Source: Paenibacillus sp. sptzw28 | Lineage (GTDB): Bacteria > Bacillota > Bacilli > Paenibacillales > Paenibacillaceae | Direction of reading: 5' to 3' | Length of the DNA: 64,000 bases | Assembly: GCF_019550795.1 (NCBI RefSeq) | Contig: NZ_CP080545.1 | Span: 3,072,001-3,136,000 of the forward strand | Shown here: piece by piece, positions 15,969 to 24,549 of the stretch | How positions within the stretch are numbered: the stretch's first letter is position 1 | Layout of the letters: each line of letters begins with the position of its first letter | The notes under the pieces: generated by a model | Database searches by the model: none | The model's input: only the letters and a program-made list of their open reading frames with translations | Told to the model about the DNA's origin: nothing | Made by a program: the position numbers and the translations under genes

Positions 15969-16967
15969 TTAACGGTTATTAACACAACCCTCGTTCATAA
16001 GGTGAGCCGCGATTTTAAAGCCGTGAAACCGTCCTGTTTCGATAAAAATTTCATTCGCCTCGCGCCGTGATGCTACGACGCCGGCCAGATAGACTCCGGG
16101 GACATTGGTCTCCATCGTCTCGTCGTTAAATGTGGGGTAGCCTTCCGGCTCGATCGAAACGCCGATTGAGGTTAGAAATGCCCGGTCCGGGTGAAAACCG
16201 GTTAGCGCGAGAACGAAATCATTCGGCAGATGCTCGGTCCCCTCTGTTAACGCATCTTTCACTTTTACGCTGCGCGGTCCGATTTCGACGATTTGGGAGG
16301 AAAATCGCATATCGATCCGGCCTTTGCCCACTAAACTCTCAAAGGTCGGCCGCACCCAAGGCTTGATGCTTGGCGAATACTGTTCTCCCCTGTAAACGAC
16401 CGTCACTCTCGCTCCGACCCTCTCAAGCTCGAGTGCGGCGTCGATAGCCGAGTTGCTTCCGCCGATAATGGCAACATTCGTGCCGGTGTAGGGGTGGGCT
16501 TCGCGAAAGAAATGACTAACTTTATCAGACTGCTCGCCGGGTATGCCCAGCTCGTTCGGATGATCAAAGTAACCAGTCGCCACTATGACGGCAGACGCAC
16601 GGTAGTTCAGCGATTCCCCGTAACGGTCCACCGTATGAAGTTCAAAACCGCCGCCCTGCACGGGTATTACCGATGTAACGGTTTCATAGGCGTTGATCCG
16701 CACATTCCGGCGCAGCGAAACATTTCGGTAATAATTCAGCGCCTCCAGCCGCGAGGGCTTCTCATTAGCGGTGGTGAAAGGGATTTCGCCGATCTCGAGC
16801 AGCTCGGGAGAGCTGAAGAAATGCATGTATGTCGGATATTGGGATATGGAATGAACGACATTCCTTTTCTCGATAATGAGCGGATTAACGCCTATCGCCT
16901 GCAGCTGAAGAGCTGCCGCCAAACCGCAAGGGCCGGCCCCGATAATAACGATCTGTTCGGAAATCAT
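15969..16967 (-). CDS. ypdA: YpdA-family bacillithiol disulfide reductase
   Basis: An FAD/NADPH-dependent flavoprotein of the YpdA (Bdr) type, which reduces bacillithiol disulfide in Firmicutes. The FAD site is IGAGPCGLAAALQLQ near the start, the NADPH site is IIGGSNSAIDAALELE near residue 160, and GVYLAGVVASR is the C-terminal FAD motif. There is no CxxC redox pair of the thioredoxin reductase type, as expected for YpdA. The start at 16967 (MISEQ) follows AAGGAGG at a wide 14-base spacing; an upstream ATG at 17003 has none. 332 residues, typical for the family. Confidence 0.88.
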   Translation of the reverse strand: MISEQIVIIGAGPCGLAAALQLQAIGVNPLIIEKRNVVHSISQYPTYMHFFSSPELLEIGEIPFTTANEKPSRLEALNYYRNVSLRRNVRINAYETVTSVIPVQGGGFELHTVDRYGESLNYRASAVIVATGYFDHPNELGIPGEQSDKVSHFFREAHPYTGTNVAIIGGSNSAIDAALELERVGARVTVVYRGEQYSPSIKPWVRPTFESLVGKGRIDMRFSSQIVEIGPRSVKVKDALTEGTEHLPNDFVLALTGFHPDRAFLTSIGVSIEPEGYPTFNDETMETNVPGVYLAGVVASRREANEIFIETGRFHGFKIAAHLMNEGCVNNR

Positions 16968-17192
16968 ATGTTTAGGATAAACCTCCTTATAGATGGCAAA
17001 CATGATTGGAAGGTTATTGCAGATAGCATCATTTTAGCACATGAAGAGCTCTTGTTCAGCAGGTTTGCGGCAGCAATGCAGGAACGCATTGCATTTGCAG
17101 CGCTTAATCAGGCAATTGGCTCTGTGTACGAGCGGCAGAATGTTGTATAATAAGCTAAAATTGTATACAGACGATGAAAATGAGGTGATAGA

Positions 17193-17726
17193 ATGCGACG
17201 GCGCTTTGTTATTGAAGCTGTGATGGTAGCGACTTACGGACAATTGCTTGTACCAAGCAGGCCGGTCGATTTTGTCCTGCCTTATTCGACAATATTAGAG
17301 CTTTACGATATGAAGGACGGCACAGATCCGGTAATGGATGATCCGGACGATGACGCACACGTCAAACAAAAAATCGATGAACTGATCAAATTTTTCGAGG
17401 ATCCCTTCAACCGGAAAAAAATCGAGCGTGCGCTCCAGATGCCCTGGCGCGAAAGCTCTCCGCTGCTGCTCAGCGATATGATTCAATTCACTGTCGTTTA
17501 TGCTGTAGACAATGCTCATTACGGCGACTATTTCGACCCGATTGAGACGGAGCTGCTGCTTACCTCGCTCAAGCTGAACGTACCGCTTTTGTCGGATCAA
17601 TTCGAATTTCAGGACCGGCTTCTCGAAGCGGAAGTGCCTGTTCATGTGTACGATATTGAAGATTATGATTATGCGGTAGAGGAAGGCAGTCCGGAAGCCG
17701 ATTGGGAATCTTCACGGGATCTTTAA
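17193..17726 (+). CDS. Conserved Paenibacillus-type protein of unknown function
   Basis: A 177-residue acidic protein that opens RRRFVIEAVMVATYG and contains VPSRPVDFVLPYSTI and DPIETELLLTSLKLNVPLL. I recall very similar proteins in Paenibacillus genomes, often labelled ADP-heptose synthase, but there is no HldE kinase or nucleotidyltransferase motif here, so I do not use that name. The C terminus is rich in Asp and Glu. It starts with ATG behind TGAGGTG. Confidence 0.75.
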   Translation: MRRRFVIEAVMVATYGQLLVPSRPVDFVLPYSTILELYDMKDGTDPVMDDPDDDAHVKQKIDELIKFFEDPFNRKKIERALQMPWRESSPLLLSDMIQFTVVYAVDNAHYGDYFDPIETELLLTSLKLNVPLLSDQFEFQDRLLEAEVPVHVYDIEDYDYAVEEGSPEADWESSRDL

Positions 17727-17747
17727 AAATATTTTTGCTTTTCCCCC

Positions 17748-17776
17748 TTGCGGGCTGCTGGAAGTGATGATAAGAT
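17748..17776 (+). promoter_or_regulatory. Putative promoter of the ABC exporter leader
   Basis: TTGCGG at 17748-17753 and TAAGAT at 17771-17776 are separated by exactly 17 bases, lying 40 bases before the short leader ORF. Both hexamers are imperfect, so this is a plausible vegetative promoter, not a certain one. Confidence 0.45.
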
Positions 17777-17818
17777 TTGGATGTTCCAAAAAAACGGAAA
17801 ACAACGAAAGGAGGGACG

Positions 17819-17914
17819 ATGGATATGACAACTATAACTCTCAATGTGCGTCAGTTGGTTATTGGATGTGCCCATCGGCCCGACTTTTTGCATGCCTCGT
17901 CGTACGCTGCCTGA
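17819..17914 (+). CDS. Short leader ORF (31 residues) before the ABC exporter pair
   Basis: A 31-codon ORF, beginning ATG seven bases after AAAGGAGGG, one of the best ribosome sites in the window. The peptide starts MDMTTITLNVRQLVIG, contains CAHRP, and has no family resemblance. It ends only 30 bases before a strong intrinsic terminator, after which the exporter genes begin. The order leader peptide, terminator, heterodimeric ABC exporter matches the bmrB-bmrCD locus of Bacillus subtilis, where ribosome stalling on the leader peptide controls read-through. By analogy this is a regulatory leader peptide rather than a functional protein. The analogy is inferred. Confidence 0.6.
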   Translation: MDMTTITLNVRQLVIGCAHRPDFLHASSYAA

Positions 17915-17944
17915 TAATGGCCGTGTAACGTAACAAGTGCGTAC

Positions 17945-17985
17945 AAAGAGACTTTGAGCCTGTGCGGCTCGGAGTCTCTTTTTTG
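17945..17985 (+). terminator. Intrinsic terminator inside the leader of the ABC exporter operon
   Basis: A 16-bp stem (17945-17960 with 17966-17981, two G-U pairs) closes a five-base loop and is followed by a run of T. It stands between the 31-codon leader ORF and the first exporter gene, so transcription must pass it. A competing anti-terminator is not obvious by eye, although GTACGC (17902-17907) can pair with GCGTAC (17939-17944) right at the base of the stem. Confidence 0.85.
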
Positions 17986-18034
17986 TGCCTGACACTTGGA
18001 AATGCGCATGCTTTAGAAGGAGGAGAGAGAGAAA

Positions 18035-19783
18035 ATGAAGGTTTTGCTCCGGCTTATGAATTATTTGCGACCGAGCAGCAGATGGGTCGTGCTGTCGGTA
18101 TCGCTAATGATCCTCGGCACGATTATCGATCTTATCGCGCCATGGCTGTTAAAGGAAATATTCGATGAAGGAATCGCCAAAGAAAATGTTACCGTAATTC
18201 TGGTGCTGACATTAACGCTTGCCGGGGTTCAGGCGTTTAAAAGCTTCGGCATGTTTGTGCAGGGGAGGTCGCAGGAGCTTGTCGGCCAGAATGTCGTGTT
18301 TACGCTTCGGAAGGAGCTTTACGCCAAGCTGCAGCGGTTATCGTTCGGCTATTACGACAAAGCCCAGACAGGGCAGCTGATGTCAAGGATGACCGGGGAT
18401 ATCGAGGCGGTGAAAAACTTCATCGGCTTCGGTGCATTGATGATGTTCGGCGGACTGTTGACCTTTATTGGAACAATCGTATTCATGCTGTTTATGCAGT
18501 GGCAGGTTACACTGATCAGCATGGCTACGGTTCCGCTGCTCTTATTCGCGCTGTGGCGTTTCAACAAGAAGGTCGGACCGGCTTGGGGGCAAATTCGCGA
18601 GCAAATGGGGAAGCTGACGACTACGCTCCAGGAGAATATTTCCGGTATACGCGTTGTGAAGGCTTTCGCCCGCGAGCAAGCGGAACAAACCAAATTCGAA
18701 AACCGCAACGATCAGAACTTTGACACCAACATGGAGCGCGCCAAGCTGGAGGCCAAAGCATTCCCTCTCATGGGCTTCTATGGCGGCTTGACCTTCCTTA
18801 TTATGATCTGGCTGGGTGCGATCTTTGTTGCCAACGGTAAGATGACGTTGGGTACGTTCATGGCATTCCAATGGTATACATGGGGGATTATTTGGCCCCT
18901 GAACATGCTTGGCTGGCAGATCAATATTATGCAGCAGGCAATTAAAGCGGCTCCGCGCGTCTTTGAAGTGCTTGATACGCCGGTGGAAATCGACTCGCCG
19001 GCAAGCGGCGGCACCGATGCGATACGGATCAAGGGCAATGTTACGTTTGAAGCGGTTTCGTTTCATTTTGCCGATCAGGATCCCGGCAAGGATGCAGGCG
19101 TACTGAAGAACATTTCACTTGATGTCCGCCAAGGCGAAGTGGTTGCGGTTCTGGGTGCGACGGGCTCGGGCAAAAGCAGCCTGATCGCGCTCATGTCACG
19201 GTTCTATGACGTAAGCGGCGGACGTCTGCTCATTGACGGCGTAGACGTCAGGGAATATGAGCTGGATGGACTGCGCCGCAAAATCGGCATCGTGCCGCAG
19301 GAAACCTTCCTGTTCTCGGCATCCATACGCGATAATATCGCCTATGGAGTTCCGGATGCGACCCGGGAGGATATAGAGTGGGCGGCACGCAAAGCGCAAA
19401 TCCATGAATTCATCGAAACGATGCCGTATGGCTATGACACGCTTATCGGTGAGCGCGGTGTTGGACTGTCCGGCGGACAGCGGCAGAGGGTCGCCCTTGC
19501 GCGGGCGATTTTGATGGATCCTCCGATTCTTGTACTCGACGAAGCGACGGCGAGCGTCGATACCGCAACCGAGTCGGCTATTCATGAAGAGCTGCTGGAA
19601 GTGATGAAAGGCCGGACGACATTCATAATCGCGCAGCGGCTCTCTTCCGTGAAACGCGCCGACCGCATCATAGTGCTTGACCGCGGAAGAATCGTGCAGC
19701 AGGGAACACACAAGGAGCTGTACGATCAAGACGGATTTTTCCGTAATTTGTTCGAGATGCAGGAAGCAGCGGCAGCACGTTAA
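18035..19783 (+). CDS. ABC exporter half-transporter, first of a heterodimer pair
   Basis: A 582-residue type I exporter half-transporter: six membrane segments in residues 1-320, then an ATPase domain with Walker A GATGSGKSS, signature LSGGQRQR and Walker B ILVLDEATASVD, all canonical. Size and order are those of the YknU/YfiB/BmrC-type partners. Such pairs export drugs or toxic peptides or lipids. Start ATG behind GAAGGAGGAG. It is followed after 72 bases by the second half-transporter. Regulation is probably by the upstream leader and terminator. Confidence 0.9.
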   Translation: MKVLLRLMNYLRPSSRWVVLSVSLMILGTIIDLIAPWLLKEIFDEGIAKENVTVILVLTLTLAGVQAFKSFGMFVQGRSQELVGQNVVFTLRKELYAKLQRLSFGYYDKAQTGQLMSRMTGDIEAVKNFIGFGALMMFGGLLTFIGTIVFMLFMQWQVTLISMATVPLLLFALWRFNKKVGPAWGQIREQMGKLTTTLQENISGIRVVKAFAREQAEQTKFENRNDQNFDTNMERAKLEAKAFPLMGFYGGLTFLIMIWLGAIFVANGKMTLGTFMAFQWYTWGIIWPLNMLGWQINIMQQAIKAAPRVFEVLDTPVEIDSPASGGTDAIRIKGNVTFEAVSFHFADQDPGKDAGVLKNISLDVRQGEVVAVLGATGSGKSSLIALMSRFYDVSGGRLLIDGVDVREYELDGLRRKIGIVPQETFLFSASIRDNIAYGVPDATREDIEWAARKAQIHEFIETMPYGYDTLIGERGVGLSGGQRQRVALARAILMDPPILVLDEATASVDTATESAIHEELLEVMKGRTTFIIAQRLSSVKRADRIIVLDRGRIVQQGTHKELYDQDGFFRNLFEMQEAAAAR

Positions 19784-19855
19784 GAACTTGAGCGGAGATA
19801 TATAATTAATAACATCAATAATTAATGTGCATAAATGTCGCAATGGGGGGATAGT

Positions 19856-21661
19856 ATGAGTCAAATAGAGTGGGATATCGACGAGTTGGAGGAAAAGCCC
19901 TTTAACCGGTCATATATGAAACGGTTGTTCAAGTATGTACTGCCCTACCGGAAGGTACTGACTTTTGTCGTGCTCATAGTCCTGTTAAATATGACACTGA
20001 GCTTAGCCGAGCCGCTGCTGCTCAGCTATATTATCGATGAGGGCATCTTGAAGAAGGATTTTACTGTCATTCATTGGATTGGGATCACATTGCTCGCGAT
20101 CAGGCTCATCGGATGGCTCTTTGGATATTTGCATACCCGGCTGATCAATTTTACCGGTCAGCGCATTTTGTTCGATTTGCGTCAACAGCTGTTCAATCAT
20201 TTGCAGACACTGTCGTTCCGTTTCTTCGACGGAAGACCTGCAGGGAAGATCATGTCCCGGATTACGAACGATACGAATGCAATCGGGGAGCTTATTAACG
20301 GCGGTCTCATTACGATGGTAATGGAATTCACACATTTGATCGGTATCGTCGTGATTTTACTTTGGATGGATTGGAAGCTGGCGCTGCTGTCCTTCGTTAC
20401 TATGCCTCTGCTGTATTTGGTCGTAGGCAAGCTGCAGCCGAAAATCGAAGGCTCATGGTCGAGATCCCGCAAAACGATGTCGGCCATTAACGGCAACCTG
20501 AACGAAACGATACAGGGAATACGCGTCATACAGGCGTTCTCACGCCAATCGGAGAATAACCGCCGATTCGAGAAGCTGAATACGAATAACAAACAGGCCT
20601 TCATGCGGGCTGTGACTCTGGAATCCACCGTATGGCCTTCTGTAGAGATGATCGGTATGATTGGCACCTGCATCGTAATCTGGTTCGGCGCGAAACAGGT
20701 CATGAGTGAAGCGCTATCGCTCGGCTTTATAATGGCATTTATAAATTATTTGTGGCGCTTCTGGGGACCGCTCAGCGCTTTATCTAAAGTATACAGTCAA
20801 CTGCTGTCGGCGATGGCTTCGGCAGAGCGGATCTTTGAAGTGCTGGATTCCGAGCCTGAGGTTCAGGACCGCGCGAACGCAAAACGTATGAAGCCGATCC
20901 GCGGCGAAGTCATATTCGAGAACGTCTCCTTCCGTTATGGCGAAGATAAACCGGAAGTGCTGCATGACGTCAATCTGCGTATCAAGCCGGGTCAGCGCGT
21001 TGCAATCGTTGGACCGACGGGCGCCGGAAAAAGCACGATAGTCAATCTGCTCATGCGGTTTTACGACGCGACAGGCGGCCGAATAGTGATCGACGGTCAG
21101 GACGTGAAGGATGTCACGCTTGAATCGCTGCGCCGGCAAATGGGTATCGTGCTTCAGGATTCGTTTATTTTCTCCGGTACCATTGAAGAAAATCTGAGGT
21201 ACGGCAATGAGGACGCAACGGATGAAGCGCTTCGAAAGGCTGCGGAAAATGTTCGCATTGACCGATTCGTTTCCCAATTTCCTGATGGATACGAAACACA
21301 GGTCGAGGAGCGCGGCTCCAAGCTGTCGGTCGGCCAGCGTCAATTGCTTGCTTTCGGCCGGGTACTGTTATCCGACCCGCGTATTCTCATTCTCGACGAA
21401 GCAACCTCCAGCGTCGACACGGAAACGGAGCAGCACATTCAAGCTGCGCTCCAGACGGTTCTGGAAGGGCGGACAGCGTTCATTATTGCGCATCGATTGT
21501 CTACAATCCGCGATGCGGATGTGATTCTTGTGGTTGAAAACGGCCGCATTTCGGAGCAGGGTACCCATGAAGAACTGCTTAAGCAGGGCGGGTTGTACCG
21601 CAAGCTGTACATGACCCAATTCGAAATGCAGCAATCGCTTTCGATTCGGACAGGGGCGTAA
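19856..21661 (+). CDS. ABC exporter half-transporter, second of a heterodimer pair
   Basis: A 601-residue half-transporter with six membrane segments (residues 25-320) and an ATPase domain with Walker A GPTGAGKST and Walker B ILILDEATSSVD. Its signature is LSVGQRQ instead of LSGGQ, a G-to-V change that is characteristic of one subunit of heterodimeric exporters (YknV/YfiC/BmrD type) and suggests two unequal ATP sites. ATG 19856 follows GGGGGGATAGT; the in-frame ATG at 19835 has no ribosome site. The two genes are surely one transcription unit. Confidence 0.88.
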   Translation: MSQIEWDIDELEEKPFNRSYMKRLFKYVLPYRKVLTFVVLIVLLNMTLSLAEPLLLSYIIDEGILKKDFTVIHWIGITLLAIRLIGWLFGYLHTRLINFTGQRILFDLRQQLFNHLQTLSFRFFDGRPAGKIMSRITNDTNAIGELINGGLITMVMEFTHLIGIVVILLWMDWKLALLSFVTMPLLYLVVGKLQPKIEGSWSRSRKTMSAINGNLNETIQGIRVIQAFSRQSENNRRFEKLNTNNKQAFMRAVTLESTVWPSVEMIGMIGTCIVIWFGAKQVMSEALSLGFIMAFINYLWRFWGPLSALSKVYSQLLSAMASAERIFEVLDSEPEVQDRANAKRMKPIRGEVIFENVSFRYGEDKPEVLHDVNLRIKPGQRVAIVGPTGAGKSTIVNLLMRFYDATGGRIVIDGQDVKDVTLESLRRQMGIVLQDSFIFSGTIEENLRYGNEDATDEALRKAAENVRIDRFVSQFPDGYETQVEERGSKLSVGQRQLLAFGRVLLSDPRILILDEATSSVDTETEQHIQAALQTVLEGRTAFIIAHRLSTIRDADVILVVENGRISEQGTHEELLKQGGLYRKLYMTQFEMQQSLSIRTGA

Positions 21662-21731
21662 AGGATAAGGTCCACCTGGTGTACCAGATGGATAGATGGT
21701 ATGAGATTTTCTGGAGAGAGGGTTGGTCCGA

Positions 21732-22250
21732 TTGGTCGAGATAAGGACGGAAGCAGAGGCCGATCATCAAGCGGTTTATCAATTGAATGTTGAAGCATTC
21801 AGCGGCCGGGAGAACGAAGCGAAACTGGTCGAGCGGATAAGAAACTCAGACGGATTTATACCGCAGTTGTCTTTGGTAGCCGAGATTGAAAGCAGGATCG
21901 TCGGACACCTGCTTCTAAGCAGGGCAAGGGTTGCTGAGGGTCAAGAGAATCAAGAGGTAATTGTTCTTGCCCCGATTGCGGTTCACCCGTCATTGCAAAA
22001 GCAGGGAATCGGCAGCCGGCTAATGAAAGAAGGTTTGGACCGATGTGAGGAGCTTGGGTTCAGAGCGGTCTTTCTGATCGGGCATTCGTCTTACTACCCT
22101 AAATTCGGGTTTAAACCTGCACGAACTCTTGACTTCGCATTGAGGCAATTTGAAGTTTCGGATGATGTGTTTATGGTCCGTGAATTAAAGGACGGGGATT
22201 TGAAGAATCTCAAAGGAGAGCTGTTATATCCGGAGCCGTTTTTCAGCTAG
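21732..22250 (+). CDS. GNAT-family N-acetyltransferase
   Basis: A 172-residue GCN5-type acetyltransferase (YhbS-like). The acetyl-CoA loop is VHPSLQKQGIGSRLM (QxxGIG) near residue 90, followed by a beta-strand with AVFLIGHSSYYPKFGF, which is typical of the YhbS subgroup. Substrate unknown. TTG 21732 was chosen as the start because GAGAGAGGG lies nine bases before it, whereas it abuts a TTG at 21723. It lies 70 bases behind the exporter pair and could be part of that transcript. Confidence 0.8.
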   Translation: MVEIRTEAEADHQAVYQLNVEAFSGRENEAKLVERIRNSDGFIPQLSLVAEIESRIVGHLLLSRARVAEGQENQEVIVLAPIAVHPSLQKQGIGSRLMKEGLDRCEELGFRAVFLIGHSSYYPKFGFKPARTLDFALRQFEVSDDVFMVRELKDGDLKNLKGELLYPEPFFS

Positions 22251-22332
22251 AGAGCAGCGTCCGAAGTTAACCGGAAGGCGCGATACTGAAGCAGTAACAA
22301 GATTCCGGTTACAGCAAAAAAACCTTCTAATG

Positions 22333-22372
22333 AGAACGTATGTTTGATATACTATAAGCAAACAAGTGTTTG
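22333..22372 (+). promoter_or_regulatory. SOS-type promoter with two LexA/DinR boxes
   Basis: AGAACGTATGTTTG (22333-22346) and CAAACAAGTGTTTG (22359-22372) each match 13 of 14 positions of the DinR/LexA consensus CGAACRNRYGTTYG. They flank a -10 hexamer TATACT (22349-22354). Two boxes placed around one -10 element is the classical layout for tight LexA repression, and the same design is seen at 4157-4206. The downstream gene is at 22483. Confidence 0.75.
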
Positions 22373-22482
22373 GTGGACCGGATTTTTACTGCGGCTTGAT
22401 AATGAGAGTGCTTACCGCTTTTCTCGCATCTGAGACGACACTTTTCTATCGTTGGTCGAAAAATCAAAAAGGAAGTGTTAAC

Positions 22483-22758
22483 GTGGAAAACCACTATTTC
22501 ATGGAATGGTCAATGAAACATAAACAATCCGAGATCGAACGTAAAGCGCGGACAGCATGGATGTGGAATCAAGAACAGCCCTATACTGCCATAACCGCTA
22601 AAGGCCAACTCAGTGAGAAAGCCGTCGCCGTTCTTGCGGATTTTCTGGAAAACGGCAACGATCAGATGAGGCTGCAGGCAGCCGATATCGTTTTGCGGCA
22701 TTTATCGGGTAAAGAAACCGAGAGGAAAAGATTACTCCAAAGGGTATTCTCCAAATAA
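22483..22758 (+). CDS. Small conserved-looking protein behind a double LexA box
   Basis: A 91-residue, mostly helical protein that opens MENHYFMEWSMKHKQ and contains RKARTAWMWNQEQ and LADFLENGNDQMRLQAADIVLRHL. The second half looks like a helical hairpin similar to a HEAT-type or terminase-small-subunit-like helix pair, but I do not recognise a family. The GTG at 22483 follows AAAGGAAG at a suitable distance; an earlier GTG at 22366 would be only a few bases from the predicted transcript start. The promoter has two LexA boxes, so the gene is probably damage-inducible. Confidence 0.65.
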   Translation: MENHYFMEWSMKHKQSEIERKARTAWMWNQEQPYTAITAKGQLSEKAVAVLADFLENGNDQMRLQAADIVLRHLSGKETERKRLLQRVFSK

Positions 22759-22810
22759 GCTCTCAGAGGGTTGAAGCATACCGGTTATCGCCTCTCTTAT
22801 GATATTGCAC

Positions 22811-22839
22811 TTGCGCGATTTCCGCGGCTTTGCTATAAT
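22811..22839 (+). promoter_or_regulatory. Promoter of the serS T-box leader
   Basis: TTGCGC at 22811-22816, a 17-base spacer and a perfect TATAAT at 22834-22839. The transcript would begin near 22846, which gives a leader of about 240 nt before serS. Confidence 0.75.
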
Positions 22840-22845
22840 TACCAA

Positions 22846-23058
22846 CAATAACCGTATACGCAATCATGCCGATGAAGAGAATCCAACTCGGAGGCGCTGC
22901 GAACGGGACTGTGCAGCCGCAGGCTGCAAGCGTCCTCTAAGTATTCCGGCACCGTACCGTTATCTGCGGATCAAGAGAGTCGATGAAGTCAGCTTCGACT
23001 AATTTGGGTGGCACCGCGAGCGCGCTCCTCGTCCCTTATGGGATGAGGGGCGCGTATT
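22846..23058 (+). promoter_or_regulatory. T-box riboswitch leader controlling serS
   Basis: The conserved T-box sequence TGGGTGGCACCGCG at 23005-23018 stands just before a terminator stem (23021-23054) that can be replaced by an antiterminator when uncharged tRNA binds. Upstream are a GATGAAGAGA element typical of the 5' part of Stem I and CCGTTATC, typical of the Stem I base. The specifier codon should be a serine codon; TCC at 22945-22947 is a candidate that I cannot prove by folding. So serS is induced when charged tRNA-Ser is low. Confidence 0.88.
23021..23054 (+). terminator. T-box terminator stem
   Basis: A 15-bp stem with two G-U pairs (23021-23035 with 23040-23054) around a TTAT loop, followed by a T-rich tail. 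It is the terminator form of the serS T-box switch. Confidence 0.85.
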
Positions 23059-23089
23059 TTATTTCGCATAGGAAGAGGAGTGCTTGCCC

Positions 23090-24364
23090 ATGTTAGACAT
23101 TCGCATCATCCGAGCTCGGAGCAAAGATGTTCAGGAAGCGGCTGACCGTAAAGGCCTTGCTTTCGATGTGAAAGAGCTGCTTGCGCTTGATGACCGCAGA
23201 CGGCAGCAGCTGGCTAAGACCGAGGAGCTGCGAGCAGAGAGAAACCACCGTTCGGCGGTGGTTCCCAAGCTGTTAAAGGAGAACCGGCAGCAGGAAGCGG
23301 AATACGAGAAGCAGGCCGTAACGGAGCTCTTAAGGAATTTAAAGGAAGCTGAGGCGGCGCTTCAGCTGAGTCAGGCAGAATACGAACGGCTCATGCTGCT
23401 GGTTCCGAACTTTATGTCGGACGACACGCCTATGGGTAGAAACGACCGGGATAATGTTGAGCTGCGGCGGGTCGGCGATCTTCCTGTGTTTAACTTTCCG
23501 GTTAAGAGCCACATCGAGCTTGGCCGGGACCATGATATGCTTGATATGGAGCGTGGAGTGAAGATCGGCGGATCGAGACAGTATGTGCTGAGAAACAAAG
23601 GATTGCTGCTCCACCGCGCCGTTCAGCAGTTGGCGCTGGATCTATTGCAGGATAAGGGCTATACGCTGCTCGACGTTCCGGTCATGGTTAAAGAGGAGAC
23701 GCTTGTCTCATCGGGGTTCTTCCCGGGCAACAGGGACCAAACTTACAGAATAGCAGGCGAGGACAAATGGCTTGCCGGTACTGCGGAAGTGCCGCTCGTT
23801 TCCATGTATGGCGGAGAAGTGATTGACTTAACGGAGCCCAAGCTCCTTGCCGCATGCTGTCCTTGTTACCGGAGCGAGGTCGGATCGGCGGGCCGGGATG
23901 TTCATGGACTTTACCGGGTACACCAGTTTGCGAAAGTGGAACAGGTCATTATCTGCCGTGCGGACCATGAGCTTTCGGAGCAATGGCTGGATAGGATTAC
24001 CGAAAACGCGGAGGAGCTCCTCCAGCTGCTCGAGCTGCCATACCGGGTTGTCGCGGTTTGTTCCGGCGATATGTCGCAAAAAAATTATAAGCAGTATGAC
24101 ATCGAAACATGGATGCCAAGCCGGAATAACTATGGCGAGACGCATTCAGCGTCAATGCTGCTTGACTTCCAGGCCCGACGTTCAAATCTCCGCTATCGCG
24201 ATGATAATGGTAGGCTTCAGTTTGCTTATACACTCAATAACACGATGGTTGCCAGCCCGAGGATTCTTATTCCGCTGGTTGAGAACCACCAACGGGAAGA
24301 CCGCTCCATCTATATTCCCAAGGCGCTTCGCCCTTATATGAAAGGGGCAGACCAGCTGCGATAA
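23090..24364 (+). CDS. serS: Serine--tRNA ligase, divergent
   Basis: A 424-residue class II synthetase that charges tRNA-Ser. The N terminus is the long coiled-coil arm (about 30-105) and motif 2 is CYRSEVGSAGRDVHGLYRVHQF, close to the usual CFRSEAGSAGRDTRGL pattern. Motif 3 reads NTMVASPRILIPLVENHQ, differing at several positions from the standard NGSGLAVGRTLAAILENYQ. It is therefore likely a divergent or second SerRS, and not the usual housekeeping enzyme. The start is ATG behind GAGGAG, five codons later than the TTG-led reading. A T-box leader controls it. Confidence 0.85.
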   Translation: MLDIRIIRARSKDVQEAADRKGLAFDVKELLALDDRRRQQLAKTEELRAERNHRSAVVPKLLKENRQQEAEYEKQAVTELLRNLKEAEAALQLSQAEYERLMLLVPNFMSDDTPMGRNDRDNVELRRVGDLPVFNFPVKSHIELGRDHDMLDMERGVKIGGSRQYVLRNKGLLLHRAVQQLALDLLQDKGYTLLDVPVMVKEETLVSSGFFPGNRDQTYRIAGEDKWLAGTAEVPLVSMYGGEVIDLTEPKLLAACCPCYRSEVGSAGRDVHGLYRVHQFAKVEQVIICRADHELSEQWLDRITENAEELLQLLELPYRVVAVCSGDMSQKNYKQYDIETWMPSRNNYGETHSASMLLDFQARRSNLRYRDDNGRLQFAYTLNNTMVASPRILIPLVENHQREDRSIYIPKALRPYMKGADQLR

Positions 24365-24371
24365 AATGTTG

Positions 24372-24422
24372 TTGACGTACCGACCGTTGGTCGGTATAAT
24401 CTAAAACAAACCGACGGTCGGT
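24372..24422 (+). promoter_or_regulatory. TetR-type promoter with two palindromic operators
   Basis: A strong promoter: TTGACG (24372-24377), 17 bases, TATAAT (24395-24400). The spacer holds ACCGACCGTTGGTCGGT (24379-24395), and ACCGACGGTCGGT (24410-24422) lies just downstream at the start point. Both are palindromes with the same half-site ACCGAC/GTCGGT. Binding of the TetR protein encoded next would block polymerase, so this is very probably an autoregulated promoter. Confidence 0.85.
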
Positions 24423-24549
24423 CTGTGAAATATGGCAGCAGCTTATGAATTCTTCACTCAATTGGTTATTTGCACGAACAGCCGAGTTAGTCCGAATAAG
24501 CAGCGCTTGAACACCGGCCATTCCCGCGTGACAAGAGGAGGAAACGATA

